Part shown: positions 26,801 to 33,304 of the stretch, piece after piece | Layout: every line of letters starts with the position of its first letter | Position numbering within the stretch: the first letter of the stretch is position 1 | Origin: Actinernus sp. WN-2022 | Lineage: Eukaryota > Cnidaria > Anthozoa > Actiniaria > Actinernidae | Direction: 5' to 3' | Length of the DNA: 64,000 nucleotides | Assembly: GCA_030867875.1 (NCBI GenBank) | Contig: JAOWCC010000019.1 | Coordinates: 76,660,861-76,724,860, forward strand | The notes under the pieces: model-generated | What the model saw: only the letters and a program-made list of their open reading frames with translations | Told to the model about the DNA's origin: nothing | Database searches by the model: none | Program-made: the position numbers and the translations under genes

Positions 26801-29800
26801 TTCTGCCATGCATCTCCTCTTATAGATGCACAGATGACGCCAAAACGTGAAGAGAACATCAGTTACGCCACTTGACTACATCAGTACATCTGGTGCAGCA
26901 CTTCTTTGTTTTCTTCACGTTGTGACATCATAAGCAAATAGAAGATGGTTCCCCTATGTCCTATAGCAAAATAATGCACTTTTGAAGTCTTGAAAAGCTT
27001 ATAAATGCACTCACATTCTGTTTGTGCCTAGTTGAGAACCATAATATTCTATTTGTGAAATAAATACGAAATTGGATAAAACTATTATTTTTTTGTCTCT
27101 GGAAAGAGAGTGCAGATTTGAGGCAATTACATTAAACAAATACAAAATTGGATAAAACTATTTTGTCTCTTGAAAGAGAGCACAGATTAGAGGCAATTAC
27201 AATAAACTTTCTTTGAGATTTTCTTTGAAGCCAACACGACGGCCCTGAGTGGTGGCCATTTCTTGAGACTAATAAATTTATTATATATTCAAATTTCTAG
27301 ACTCTTAATGGCTGAAGAAGAAAGAGTGCAAAATCTCCTGCATTTTGATTGGTTTCATGAAATGCTGCTCTGTATTTCAAAGAAAAACTATAAAATACCG
27401 GCCCTGTATTCCATAGACATTCTGAGCTCTGATTGACTGAAATATAACTTTATAGGATCATCACCGTAATCATCGTCATCTTGATTATCATTACTGATTT
27501 CTACTATATGCATCTACTGAATACATTGCACATCATTCTAGCATTTAATCATAAATTCAACTGCTGTTATTCCTTTTTCAGGTATGAGGAAGCAACACGT
27601 ACCATGAAGACAATACTAGACCTGTACCAAGATGTTGAAAACTTTGCCATGATGTACAAGATTGTTTTGAGTTTAATAGTTGTGTACTTGAGTGAGAGTG
27701 ATTACGTTGCTGCTGACAAATGCTTCAAAGACTCTTGTGGGTGAGTTAGACTTTCCAATTTTTGCCCAAAAAAATTATACCACTTGCTTTGCTTGCTTGT
27801 TGGAAAGGACTTTTCCCACGTCCTATGAAGGAAAATCTGCCGGTGGAATTTTTGACCCGTGACATAGCAGCAGCCTTAAGCCAATAGAAAGCATAGGAAT
27901 AGGATGGAATATAGTGAAGTGTGAAATTCTACAGCTTCAGCATCCATTTAAAACTTAGTGAAAACTGTCACCTTTCCCTAAACCACGCATCAGTCATTTT
28001 TTGCACCTGAGTATTTAATTAGATTCAAATCCTCACAAGTGAAACAAGTTGACCTCTCGCGACTTTGTCGCTCACCTTGCTTATAATAAAGAAAATGTAA
28101 AGAGGTCAACTTGTGGAAAGTCTATGGGTGAGTAGGCACTAAAATAACTGATTCCAAGTTTGTCTTGTAGCTACTTTTATTATAAAGGCCTTGAATTTTG
28201 TGTTGGCCTCCTGTGACATCACATAATTACCATATTCCAAATAATGTAGATCCTGAGTACTCAAATCAAGAAATATAATTTGTATTATTCATCTAAAGAT
28301 TCACTTTATGTAGAATCGATTTCAAAGTGCAGCCTGTAAGCCCCATGAGCCAGATATCATTGTAAAGTGTTTAAAATCTTGTTCAACCATTTTAGGGTGA
28401 TTATGGTTATAATTAAAATGCATTACAAATCCTTGAAATTACATCATTTACATCAAATTATGCAAATAAGTTGAACATGAATTGAGTTACTTGTCCACTG
28501 AATTTATTTGATATTTGATACTTACAATCTTAGAGAAAGATCTACATGGAGCTGACATAAAAACCTGATCCCCGGACGCGGCACCATATGTGAGTTGAGT
28601 TTGTTGGTATCTCGCCATTGCTCCGGGGGTTTTGCTCCGGGTTTTCCGGTTTTCCTCCCTCCACCCCAAAACCAACATGCTAAATTCTAATTGAGCTGTG
28701 ATTTAGCCGGGTCCTGGCTTTGATCAGCCCCAATGGTTGTTTCAGGTCCCATTAGAAATTCAGAGTTTCTTAAACAGAGGAAAAGAACTAGAATTAGGTT
28801 CTGACTTAAATGACGTCATTAAAATTTGATTCAGTAACGAAAATGACAGACATCAATAAATTATTATTATTACTATTTTTCACATGTCAGTCATTTTGTT
28901 TTCCAGTTTGACTTTTGAATCAAAGATAACTGGCTAGGGCTTACATGCAGCTCTTGAATGAAAAAAAATTGAGCTTATAGGCACTTTAAAGTGAATTTGT
29001 GAACCTGAGTAAGCAACTTTATTTCAATAGCCTAATCAGCTGTGTCAAGACAGAGTATGTGGCAGTGCATGAGGTGAAGTAACTACCAGAGCTTAACTGT
29101 AGTAGCTAGTCAGCTGTTAATTGAATTGCCAAGGCATAGCAGTCATTTTAAATACCAGCAGTTCTTATAGCCAACTAGTTTCAATATAATGTTTATGCTG
29201 CTTCACTTGTCACTCTCAAAGGTTTCAACAATTATGAGACTCCAGGATCAATTAAATTCATAATTTATATTCTTCGATGGAACAGTATCACTGACATCTA
29301 TGAGTGAATGTTGTTTTCAAATCACAGTGCTATGTCAGTAGTTATTCTATTTTTGTTATTAAATTATAGGCCTTTTGCAGGAAACATTCATGTGCTGATA
29401 TAATACTTCCTTAACAAAAGAATTGAACTTGTGATCCCCGTGGGAAAGCCATTCCATGGATGCTGGATGGCAAGCTATCTTTAAAAACGCTGTTTTAGAA
29501 CGATAGAAAATCGATTGGAAATAGCACTTAAGAACAGGTTTTGCTAATAACGCTTAACCAACCTCATACAAGTGCCTTTAAATATATGAATTAAGGCTTC
29601 CTGTGGTACAACCACGTGATTGCATTCCTACAAAAGGTCAATTGGCAGGCCTTGAAATAAATAACAAATTTGAGTCAAAATCGAGAAGTGTCAGTTATCA
29701 AACATGTTTCAGACGCATTGGTGTGATTGGTAAATAAATATTATTTGCTTGCTTTAGAATTCCTGGATTTACCAGTTCAGATGAAGCAGAAGCTGCAGAG

Positions 29801-32209
29801 AAGATACTAGATTGCTTTGATCAGGGTGATTCAGATGGAATAAAAACCTGTACAGCACAACCACTCTTCACATATCTGGAAAATGAAGTGAGTATACTTA
29901 TGAGATTTATTTTAAAACATTGATACCAGCTAGGTTACAAAAGAAAGTTTGAATTTACTACAGAATCCCAAATGATAGACTTGCTCATGACGAAAGACAA
30001 AAATAATTATTTCGATTGACAGAGTATAGGCTTTCCAGGCTGTAGGGAAAGGAAAAAAACTGCAGAAATTTGCCTGTGATTCGAGTGGTTTTCAATTTTA
30101 GTTTGTGTACACTGCTGATGCAATCATCACACCATTTTTGACAAAGAATGTGTGCTAAAGACTAAAACATTTTTTTCCTTTTGTATTATTAAAAAGAAGT
30201 CATGGTTTCTCATACAACAAGAGCCCATCTGGGCTTTCACTCGGGCCACATGAGATTGAAGATGAAATACACTTTCATTTGAAATCCTCTTAGTATCAAG
30301 TCGTGCTTTAATTCGCCAGTGAGAACGTAAAAAAAAACAGACTGGTCTATTAATCGCTTTTATGGCATGACTATGATTACGCAGGATTCGAACAACAGAA
30401 TACTGGCAATTCAAGTGTATAAATGCAATACAATGACATATTCAGACTTTGAATTTGATTGACTTTCAGCTAACCTGTTTCCTTTCATTCCACAATGAAT
30501 AATAATCTCATAAAGTAAGCCCGTAGGCTCAATTGAGGGTTTCTGCCGTCAAAGTTCATTTTTTGTTTCAGTTTTCCCCATATTAGCCGACATGTATAAT
30601 GTCTCGAGCTCTCAATCCAGTAGAAAGACTCTGGTTATTCTGTCGTAAAACATGCCTTAGCTGTACAAGACCGCCCACGATGGAATAGATTTCTGACAAT
30701 GATTCATTGAAAGTGATATCTCATCAGTCCTTGTCTCGCCTTGTCTGAGAGCTTTGAACTTTCTTATCTGAGCGCGCCTGACGAGATCTAACCTTTGATG
30801 ATAATTCGATACCCGTTGATATCCAAACGTGTTTGGATATTGTATTTCGCTTACGTTTCTAAATGTACATTGGATCTGTCCAAACAGCGCTGATCGAATG
30901 TATTACGGCTCCTGGTTGTTCATGTATTTTTATGGTCAACAAGAGCGCCAGTTGAAATATCCTGAGCCTGTTGGAAGGCTTTCGCCCTCGCGGGTCGACC
31001 ATTTTGATTTACTGTATTAAATTCTGTAAATACATTAACCTGGCGATTGTTGCGTGACCAGCATAGTGCAATCTGATTGGTGTGAATTTGACCTTTAACG
31101 CATGCGCAGATCGCGTGCTACACTGAATAAAAAAAAATAAAAAATAACGACTTGCATTTTAAGACTCGGCGCTGCCACAGGCAGCCCGAGTAATTAGGGA
31201 TTAATTCAAACTCCTTACAACTCTTTTAAACTCACTCATTTGAATTACTCCCAAATTTAACTCAAAACCATATGATTTTTATAAGTAATACCATGGCACA
31301 GAGGAAAACTCACAGGGAAATTTTATCACTAATTTCTTGAGGTGCCATGGTATAACTTTGTAATACTATGATCGCCGAGGAAATGGACTGTTTTGTGAGT
31401 GCTTCTGTTTAATTCAGTTTGCAGAGTCATGACACAGGAAGCACTACTGCAGTCTCCCTTGAGATGCATTTTCTCAAAACAATACATTATAAAAACAGTG
31501 CACATGTTTTATGCATACAATCATTAGTTTAAAAAAATACAATTTATGTGCTTCAGGTTGCGCATGTGCAAACTGCAAAAGCGTCCCACATGGATAAAAA
31601 ACCATTGGTTGACTAGTACTCAAGAGTTTGAGCTAATTCTATCCAGTATGCAGGGAAATAAAGTACCGCTGGCCAGCCTGCACTTGGAAGACAAGTTGTT
31701 GTCTTCTAATTTTCCTTCATGAATGTAACATGAGGGGGAAAAAAATGCTAAATTTCCCTCCTGTAATTTTACATAAGGGAAATTTAGTTTCTAATTTTCC
31801 CTCATGCATAGAAACAGGAGAGAAAATCAGAAGCATTAATTCATCCCTAATGAGGGAATTTCGAGGTTAAACTTCCCTCTGAAAACAAAGGAATCCGAGG
31901 CAATGAAGGTTAATTACCTAAATAATACAAATTGTCAATAAATTCCATCACATCAAAATTTATATCAATTACTGATGTATCTCATTTTCACAGATTGCCA
32001 AACTGTCAAGGAAACTTCGTGCACCTGGTGATATTGACGAGGCAGTAACCCAGCCAGTCATAACAAATACAGTGTTCAACAAACCAAGAAATCCTGAATC
32101 AGTAGAAGATATAGCAGAATCAGAACTCGATGACACAGGGGAGTCAACAGAATCTCAAGCAAGTAACCTAGTAGAACAAGAGGGTGAATTTGCTGGAGGA
32201 CTTTGTTAA
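593..32209 (+). CDS. NAPG: Gamma-soluble NSF attachment protein (gamma-SNAP), ten coding exons, 5' end outside the window
   Basis: Gamma-SNAP is a cytosolic helical-repeat adaptor of the SNAP family; SNAPs recruit the ATPase NSF to SNARE complexes for disassembly during membrane fusion. Exons: 593-660, 9606-9690, 10220-10237, 15373-15450, 17537-17599, 24209-24272, 25333-25403, 27582-27740, 29758-29887, 31994-32209. All are bounded by AG/GT, and the total of 952 nt (1 nt finishing an upstream codon plus 317 codons including stop) stays in frame, which is a strong check on the boundaries. Landmarks match animal gamma-SNAP in order: KWKPDWDSAA, FHSAK, GSPDTAALAL, SDYVAADKC, IPGFTSS, PLFTYLENE, and the C-terminal GGLC. 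The known family is about 312 residues long, so only the first ~20 residues are missing. Introns are full of repeats, the largest (661-9605) about 9 kb. No frame-disrupting lesion is visible, so the gene looks functional. Confidence 0.95.
1154..1290. mobile_element. Hairpin MITE
   Basis: The arm at 1154-1210 (TTCATTACATGGAAAGTTGT, then AATATGGCTGG) is the imperfect complement of 1232-1290 (ending ATAACTTTTCGTGTAATGAC). The loop is about 20 bp and T-rich. It lies in NAPG intron 1. Confidence 0.65.
1295..1983. other. NAPG intron sequence, nothing recognised
   Basis: AT-rich intronic sequence with no open frame of note, no splice-bounded candidate exon in the gamma-SNAP frame, and no clear repeat boundary. 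Confidence 0.5.
1990..2110. repeat. Interspersed repeat, related to 31045-31195 in inverse orientation
   Basis: ACTCGGGCCAGGCC ... GAGTCTTAAATCGCAAATG ... ACCAATCAGATTGCACTGTG CTGGTCA matches the reverse complement of 31045-31195 (GACTCGG, TGCATTTTAAGACTC, GACCAGCATAGTGCAATCTG). Both sit in NAPG introns. It is probably a MITE with a GATTGGT-type core. Confidence 0.55.
2340..3105. other. NAPG intron sequence, nothing recognised
   Basis: AT-rich and without supported coding or repeat structure, apart from a short run of direct TTAAGGTTACC-like strings at the right end that leads into the element at 3110. Confidence 0.45.
3110..4611. mobile_element. 1.5-kb DNA-transposon-like element with perfect 22-bp terminal inverted repeats
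   Basis: The 22-bp terminus at 3110-3131 (starts CCTTAAGGTTACCGG) is perfectly complementary to 4590-4611 (ends CCGGTAACCTTAAGG). I cannot assign a clear target duplication. Inside, CAAAACTGTGTCGGGGAAT near 3387 is complementary to ATTCCCCGACACGGTTTTG near 3515, forming a secondary hairpin. The longest internal frame is 164 codons at 4003-4497 (+); it resembles no transposase I know and is Cys/Phe/Leu-rich, so it is probably non-coding. Likely a non-autonomous DNA transposon. Confidence 0.65.
4615..5710. other. NAPG intron sequence without recognisable gene
   Basis: Holds only short TACATG/TGTG-type simple repeats (about 5338-5440) and a two-unit CCCTAAA string near 5541. No splice-bounded coding segment seen. 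Confidence 0.45.
5715..5985. repeat. Degenerate ACCAGGCTT repeat region
   Basis: ACCAGGCTT/ACCAGGCTTTT recurs at irregular spacing (5725, 5736, 5758, 5825, 5957, 5970), with ACCGGGGTTA doublets at 5929-5950. The period is not fixed, so this is a decayed simple repeat rather than a clean array. Confidence 0.55.
6505..6645. repeat. 11-bp tandem array, left block (CCGACAGCTTA / CCAACAGCTTA)
   Basis: About 12 units with two interchangeable variants differing at the third base (CCGACAGCTTA, CCAACAGCTTA). Just outside, at 6488-6502, the unit occurs in the opposite orientation as part of the TIR, so the array meets its inverse at a GGTCGGCCGAC junction. Confidence 0.9.
7466..7892. repeat. 11-bp tandem array, right block, switching from CAGCTTA to CACTTA-type units
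   Basis: From about 7466 to 7660 the units are CCRACAGCTTA. From about 7670 they become CCRACCACTTA and run to the right terminus. The 11-bp period never breaks except near 7655-7680. About 38 units in total. Confidence 0.9.
8127..8262 (-). mobile_element. SINE body fragment (same family as 15609-15976)
   Basis: Nearly identical to 15772-15905 over AATGGCCAGGCTGCTGTACC ... AAACGTCCCTGCC. The tRNA-like head and the (AAT)n tail are both missing. It is directly followed by the CTTGTCAC-type repeat at 8263. Confidence 0.7.
8263..8602. repeat. Degenerate repeat of GGCTTGTCAC-type units
   Basis: CAGGCTTGTCAC, CTGGCTTGTCAC, GCCTGTCAC and CATGCTTGCCA recur every 10-20 bp through the segment in both orientations (TGACAGGC/GCCTGTCA). 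There is no exact period. The open frames on both strands are by-products of the repeat. Confidence 0.65.
8613..8832. mobile_element. Partial copy of the element at 24472-25232, with a 28-bp segment triplicated
   Basis: 8622-8725 matches 24474-24575 (CTCGGTTTCAGCCGTTGGGG ... GACGTCATCTG). The 28-bp stretch AGCGTAGGTTCGATTCCGCA... is present once in the 24-kb copy but three times in tandem here (about 8747-8830). The right terminus is not found. Confidence 0.7.
8835..9605. other. NAPG intron sequence, nothing recognised
   Basis: Intron sequence leading to the 9606 acceptor. It contains short TACATGTACATG strings but no coding or repeat structure I can define. Confidence 0.45.
9606..9690 (+). 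CDS. NAPG: NAPG exon (SFKAAKSFPEAEDAFKR)
   Basis: Acceptor CACAG, donor GTATCC. It continues the frame of the first exon through a split Gly codon and encodes a TPR-like helix pair ending in AEAHYGAH. It corresponds to the gamma-SNAP segment before the conserved L-F-H-A-A-K motif. Confidence 0.92.
10220..10237 (+). CDS. NAPG: NAPG 18-nt micro-exon (TFHSAK)
   Basis: An 18-nt exon between TACAAG and GTAAGTG. It supplies the Thr-Phe-His-Ser-Ala-Lys stretch that aligns with L-F-H-A-A-K of other gamma-SNAPs; without it the protein would lose six conserved residues but stay in frame. A 41-bp tandem repeat begins 13 bp downstream of the donor. Confidence 0.85.
10251..10402. repeat. 41-bp tandem repeat, left arm of an inverted pair
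   Basis: Three full units and a partial fourth of a 41-bp sequence starting GATTACTGTGTAGTTAATAT and ending CATGGGACTT (10251, 10292, 10333, 10374). The reverse complement recurs at 11461-11590. It starts 13 bp after the splice donor of the NAPG micro-exon. Confidence 0.9.
10441..10522. repeat. 20-bp tandem repeat (TTTTGAACTGGGGCAGATAC)
   Basis: Four to five units of a 20-22-bp sequence around TTTTGAACTGGGGCAGATAC, with slightly different spacing in the last unit (AAATATTATG). Confidence 0.8.
10700..10812 (-). mobile_element. tRNA-like SINE head in reverse orientation
   Basis: The minus strand has an A-box-like TGGCGCAGTGCGTTAG and a B-box-like GAGTTCGAATCCC, with a second partial B-box (GAGTTCAAATCC) just upstream. 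There is no complete cloverleaf, so this is a tRNA-derived SINE head rather than a tRNA gene. It lies between the inverted 41-bp arrays. Confidence 0.5.
11461..11592. repeat. Inverted copies of the 41-bp repeat, right arm
   Basis: Units ending ATTAACTACACAGTAAT followed by CAAGTCCCATGTATG are the reverse complement of the 10251-10402 units. They are more diverged, with poly-A insertions. The two arms are 1.06 kb apart, giving a foldback of about 1.34 kb. Confidence 0.8.
11797..11876. mobile_element. MITE family 1, left half, split by LINE insertion
   Basis: Matches the left arm of the intact MITE at 216-357 (AAGGGCATAAGTGTCTTCTG; CATTCTAAATTCTCC; TTTTCTAA) and stops at its centre. The complementary half resumes at 14827, after about 2.95 kb of LINE sequence. 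Confidence 0.85.
11877..14826 (-). mobile_element. Internally deleted LINE (CR1/L2-like) with ORF1, lacking most of the endonuclease and the RT core
   Basis: The 3' tail is at 11877-11895 (GTT repeats on the minus strand) and the 5' end lies near 14826. Reading 5' to 3' on the minus strand: ORF1 (14714-13906), a short ORF2 start, the INWEAV ... KSKPWITPALRAS linker (13693-13394), the RT start IVPSDFKLANIIPVYKKGSQ (about 12985-12865), then directly DSNLSWKK ... YPFLIYGIITWGNTY near the RT C-terminus (12855-12660). Compared with the sister LINE at 38840-42142, about 180 codons of endonuclease and the RT palm including FADD are gone. It cannot retrotranspose on its own. Confidence 0.8.
13906..14714 (-). 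pseudogene. LINE ORF1 (coiled coil plus RRM/CTD type), two frame breaks
   Basis: The first block (14714-14433) is a charged helix-rich segment likely to form a coiled coil (ELTKTVGEAMNYLKF, DELKEIIESYEDERKAM). After a frame break near 14440 it continues NELEQYTRRECVEIRGIP, a hallmark of the RRM in LINE ORF1 proteins. A second break near 14300 leads to SVSHRLPSSK, PIIVKFVRRDVKDHFY and a C-terminal domain ending at 13906. Family ORF1p binds RNA as a chaperone; this copy is broken but recently enough that the domains remain readable. Confidence 0.75.
14827..14890. mobile_element. MITE family 1, right half
   Basis: AAGGGAGAATTTAGAATGTG, then CTCATGCC and TTTGCACACAGCCCTTTG, complete the palindrome begun at 11797. 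A doubled GTGTAAGGGA just before it marks the LINE 5' junction. Confidence 0.85.
15373..15450 (+). CDS. NAPG: NAPG exon (ALEQAASVLKEMKRIREAVEL)
   Basis: Acceptor TTGACAG, donor GTAGGC. It encodes a helix pair with the family pattern A-x-E-Q-A followed by EAVELVERA. The frame is carried from the micro-exon by an AA|A lysine codon. Confidence 0.93.
15609..15976 (-). mobile_element. tRNA-derived SINE, near full length
   Basis: The minus strand begins with a tRNA-like head at 15976-15900: A-box TTAGCTCAGTTGGTAGAGCA and B-box GGGTTCG. A body shared with 8127-8262 follows, then a 3' tail of (ATT)n at 15609-15628. The body contains a TATAGCGCC/GGCGCTTTACA inverted pair. Confidence 0.8.
16030..16890. 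other. NAPG intron sequence, nothing recognised
   Basis: No gene. A short inverted GGGGGCG/ACCCCCTT-type symmetry at 16730-16840 (CCCAACATTG versus CAATGTTGG) suggests a small decayed MITE, but the boundaries are unclear. Confidence 0.35.
16895..17025 (-). mobile_element. SINE fragment with core GAGGAAAACTGGAGAA and tRNA T-arm
   Basis: The minus strand contains ACCCGGGTTCAATTCCCGTT (B-box region) followed downstream by the TTCTCCAGTTTTCCTC core found in the SINEs at 18845 and 28571. The 5' A-box part is absent. Confidence 0.6.
17537..17599 (+). CDS. NAPG: NAPG exon (YYRESGSPDTAALAL)
   Basis: Acceptor TTCTTTAG, donor GTAAGA. It contains the highly conserved gamma-SNAP motif GSPDTAALAL. Confidence 0.93.
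17765..17892. repeat. Poly-C-containing repeat (TGTTGCAAGCATT ... GTCTGGCCACGCAGG)
   Basis: Shares GCTGTTGCAAGCATTCTTT-like and GTCTGGCCACGCAGG-like ends with 19788-19872; the middle is long C-runs followed by A-runs. C-run lengths in such regions are prone to assembly error. Confidence 0.6.
18519..18830. mobile_element. Palindromic MITE with an internal duplicated arm
   Basis: The left end GAGCAGATTTCATATGAGTG then GACAAACTA is complementary to the right end TAGTTTGTCCCACTCTTACG then AAATCTGTTC (18788-18816). A second left-type arm (TTTCGTATGAGTGGGACAAA) starts near 18610. A half copy lies at 30-105. Confidence 0.7.
18845..19170 (+). mobile_element. tRNA-derived SINE with (ATTT)n tail
   Basis: tRNA-like head with A-box-like GGTTGGTGCAGTGGTAAAAC and B-box GGGTTCGATTCCTGG; body with TTTTCTCCGGGTTCTCCAGT and TTTCCTCCCTCC; tail (ATTT)n at 19147-19168. 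The same body occurs at 28571-28740 and in part at 16895. Confidence 0.8.
19788..19872. repeat. Poly-C repeat, second copy of the 17765 family
   Basis: GACTGTTGCAGGCATTCTTT, a C-run, an A-run, then GTCTGGCTATGCAGG, as at 17765-17892 but with a single C block. Confidence 0.6.
19875..21425. other. NAPG intron sequence, possible decayed LINE 3' portion
   Basis: No gene. CAATGACCTTTATTTATCCA near 20266 resembles a reversed LINE 3' end, which could be the tail of the LINE at 21430-22800, but the RT core expected between them is not readable. Confidence 0.35.
21430..22800 (-). mobile_element. Decayed LINE fragment (endonuclease end and RT start)
   Basis: On the minus strand VIIQGDFNA (about 22735-22700) is the AP-endonuclease motif. 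It is followed by DYIIADKEFL and VEDLKPQLSDR (22530-22340), close to the endonuclease C-terminus. YVTPIYKKGPKSEPGNYRG at about 21495-21440 is the start of the reverse transcriptase. Several stops and frame breaks; no FADD segment is seen. Confidence 0.75.
22955..23425. mobile_element. Foldback MITE (family of 34921-35379) with a nested 82-bp insertion
   Basis: The left arm (TTTCTTGATTTGAGTATTGC ... CCAAAATGCTAATGA) and right arm (GCATTTTGGAGATATACACC ... AATATTCTACTATTCATCTG) are complementary and match the element at 34921-35379. Relative to that copy, an extra segment at about 23074-23155 interrupts CATGCT|GGTAGAGAT. Confidence 0.7.
23074..23155 (+). mobile_element. 82-bp retro-insert with (CTAT)n tail inside the foldback
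   Basis: The extra DNA ends GAGGATAAATAAAGTGATCT then CTATCTATCTATGCT, and ATGCT also precedes it (ACATGCT). A microsatellite tail and a short direct repeat fit a severely 5'-truncated SINE or LINE insertion. Confidence 0.55.
23797..23905. mobile_element. Hairpin MITE with perfect 21-bp inner arms
   Basis: 23821-23841 (TTTATATCAGTGATATAAAA then C) pairs perfectly with 23857-23877. The outer arms TGATTAATAAAACATC and GATGTTTTATCAATCA extend the symmetry. Each arm is itself nearly palindromic (ATATCAGTGATAT). Confidence 0.75.
24209..24272 (+). CDS. NAPG: NAPG exon (CEPVEPNKSIELFLSAGELN)
   Basis: Acceptor ACATAG. The donor is a weak GTTGTA at 24273, chosen because it gives an uninterrupted join ELN|GEDKIRE that aligns without gaps. 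A stronger-looking GTATTG at 24280 would break the frame. The open frame continues to 24506, but that part is intron. Confidence 0.85.
24472..25232. mobile_element. 760-bp TIR element in a NAPG intron
   Basis: The left end CTCGGTTTCAGCCGTTGGGG (24474) is an imperfect complement of the right end CCCCCACGGCTGGAAACCGAG (25211-25231). Interior frames (e.g. 24608-24997 on the minus strand, 129 codons) resemble no transposase. A partial copy is at 8613-8832. It falls entirely between NAPG exons 24209-24272 and 25333-25403. Confidence 0.65.
25333..25403 (+). CDS. NAPG: NAPG exon (GEDKIREGIEPMANAVRLLL)
   Basis: Acceptor CCTAAAG, donor GTAACA. It aligns with the NEERLRQAVELLGKA region of vertebrate gamma-SNAP and ends in KMK plus a split Arg codon. 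Confidence 0.92.
25596..25868 (+). mobile_element. tRNA-derived SINE (GGTTCAAACCCC B-box) with (ATT)n tail
   Basis: Head with GGTTAGCTGTTGGTTAAGTG and a duplicated GCAGTGGTTAAG, B-box GCAGGTTCAAACCCC, body GTAGAAGGTGCTGCCTTCGT ... CAAATGGTTAGACCTTCACG, and an ATT-repeat tail. A diverged copy is at 46087-46290. Confidence 0.75.
25870..26475. other. NAPG intron sequence with decayed palindromes
   Basis: Contains ATTTCATGGTTTTCTTTGGA/CACAAGAAACCATGAAAT symmetry (25990-26105) and a GCTCTGATTGGCTAAAAAGC block (26352), both typical of MITE debris. No gene. Confidence 0.4.
26479..26627. mobile_element. Palindromic MITE (AAGAAGCCTTA ends)
   Basis: Left AAGAAGCCTTAAATCCATGT ... TACTATCATAAAACA is complementary to right TGTTTTATGATAGTATAAAA then CATGGCTAAGGCTTCTT. 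The inner arms TTTGAGAACACTCGAGAAAT and TTTCTCTCATGTTCTCAAA also pair. Confidence 0.75.
27058..27207. repeat. Two-copy tandem duplication, about 75 bp
   Basis: The segment from AAATACGAAATTGGATAAAA to GAGGCAATTACATTAAAC is repeated with small changes as AAATACAAAATTGGATAAAA ... GAGGCAATTACAATAAAC. Confidence 0.8.
27582..27740 (+). CDS. NAPG: NAPG exon (YEEATRTMKTILDLYQDVEN)
   Basis: Acceptor TTTTTCAG, donor GTGAGT. At 53 residues it is the longest internal exon here. It includes SDYVAADKCF, equivalent to the D-Y-V-A-A motif conserved in animal gamma-SNAPs. Confidence 0.94.
28223..28345. repeat. Fragment of the 34921-35379 foldback family
   Basis: CTCAAATCAAGAAATATAAT ... GTAGAATCGATTTCAAAG matches the right arm of that element (CCCAAATCAAGAAATATTCT ... 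GTACAATCGATATCAAAG). A terminal piece (AAAGATAACTGGCTAGGGCT) reappears at about 28921-28990, so the copy seems split. Confidence 0.5.
28571..28740 (+). mobile_element. SINE body without tRNA head (family of 18845)
   Basis: GTGAGTTGAGTTTGTTGGTA ... CGGGTTTTCCGGTTTTCCTC CCTCC corresponds to the body of the SINE at 18845-19170. A Pol III A/B box pair is absent. Confidence 0.6.
29000..29757. other. NAPG intron sequence, nothing recognised
   Basis: No coding segment, array or terminal-repeat pair was identified before the 29758 exon. Confidence 0.45.
29758..29887 (+). CDS. NAPG: NAPG exon (IPGFTSSDEAEAAEKILDCF)
   Basis: Acceptor GCTTTAG, donor GTGAGT. It encodes the IPGF motif and ends in PLFTYLENE, equivalent to the S-P-L-F-K-Y-M-D-N-D segment of the family. 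Confidence 0.94.
29888..31040. other. NAPG last intron, first half, nothing defined
   Basis: CACTCGGGCC near 30239 and ATCCAAACGTGTTTGGATAT near 30820 (a short palindrome) hint at MITE debris. No exon or complete element can be supported. Confidence 0.4.
31045..31195. repeat. Interspersed repeat (inverse of 1990-2110)
   Basis: GACCAGCATAGTGCAATCTG ... TGCATTTTAAGACTCGGCGC ... GCCCGAGTAATTA is the reverse complement of the 1990-2110 segment, with the same GATTGGT block. Confidence 0.55.
31994..32209 (+). CDS. NAPG: NAPG terminal coding exon, ending GGLC-stop
   Basis: Acceptor TTTCACAG; TAA stop at 32207-32209. It starts IAKLSRKLRAPGD (family: YAKL-S-L-x-V-P-G), passes through an acidic Ser/Thr-rich linker (ESELDDTGEST) and ends GEFAGGLC. 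The short C-terminal GGLC is shared with vertebrate gamma-SNAP. Confidence 0.95.
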   Translation: MAKLSRKLRAPGDIDEAVTQPVITNTVFNKPRNPESVEDIAESELDDTGESTESQASNLVEQEGEFAGGLC

Positions 32210-32398
32210 ATTGAATATAGAATTAAGAATGGGACAGCCAATTTCTGGGATCCCATCAGTTTTAGTATTATGAGAGTCCTGGGGAACGTCCTATTTTAGG
32301 GGGGTCCTTTCAAGATTTTAGGGGTCCCATATCACACTATGCTGATGAGAATTTACACAATAATCAACAGTGACATGCTGATTTTAGACCTGGAGCAA

Positions 32399-32463
32399 GG
32401 GGATATGGGATTTATTCACCCAAGGGGAATAAATCCCATACCCCCAAGTGGAAGACCAATAAA
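32399..32463 (+). promoter_or_regulatory. Candidate NAPG polyadenylation signals, one inside a hairpin
   Basis: AATAAA occurs at 32428-32433 and again at 32458-32463, about 220-250 nt after the NAPG stop. The first lies in the right arm of an inverted repeat: ATATGGGATTTATTC at 32403-32417 pairs with GAATAAATCCCATAC at 32428-32442. Whether either is used cannot be told from sequence alone. Confidence 0.4.
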
Positions 32464-32464
32464 A

Positions 32465-33300
32465 TGCTTATTTTTTGCAATGGCAAGGTTTTATCATTGT
32501 ACACAATGAAAATATTGCTTTTCATAAGGAAGCAGTTTGTCTAGTACATAGTTGCATCATTAGAATTACTGTTCGCAATGCTTATCATTGTTTTGTCTCT
32601 GTCCTTTCAACATAGCGTGTAGTGAATAGGATAGGACTAAAAACCAAGAGGGAGGGTTTCAGTTCTGGCAAATTATTAACATATGCCATTTTGTTCCAAC
32701 TTCTTTCAAGTTACCAAAATGTCAGTCAGTAGTTCTAAGTTACTAGGAAATGTGGGAGGGAATAAGTCAAGGGAAATGCAGCAGTATATATACAATACGA
32801 GTGACCAAATTGTATGTATTGGTTTTACAGGGGTATCCAGGTGACTTTTATGCTGCATTTAGATTGGTTAGCTTTTGACAAGGCAGTCTCATTTCATGAC
32901 CATGTGTTTCAGCCTGGATGGGATAGCATTAACGCAGAAATTGTGCACTATTACACAAAATTCTTAAATGCATTATTTTTATAAATTTCAATGCATTCCA
33001 GGGATGTATAATCAGTAAGTAGTGTTCATAAGTTCTTAGCACAACCTAAGTTGTACGTGGAAGCAGCATACCACCATCTTGGATTAGGCATGTGAAGAAG
33101 CCACACTGAGTACGAAGTTGGTAATCACAAGTGGGCTGCCTGTGGCATGACATCCGTGATGTTGGAAATGTGCAGCCACCATTTTGATTTTGCATTGCGT
33201 GACGCATTTTCCGCTTCATACATGTATGAATGACTGATTCAATGTTCTGGGTATGGGGACCAAAAGCATCTATGGGTCCCAGAACCAATAGTAAAAATTT
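32465..33300. other. Intergenic sequence downstream of NAPG
   Basis: May include the remaining NAPG 3' UTR. No gene or clear repeat was identified up to the foldback at 33305. Confidence 0.4.
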
Positions 33301-33304
33301 CTAG

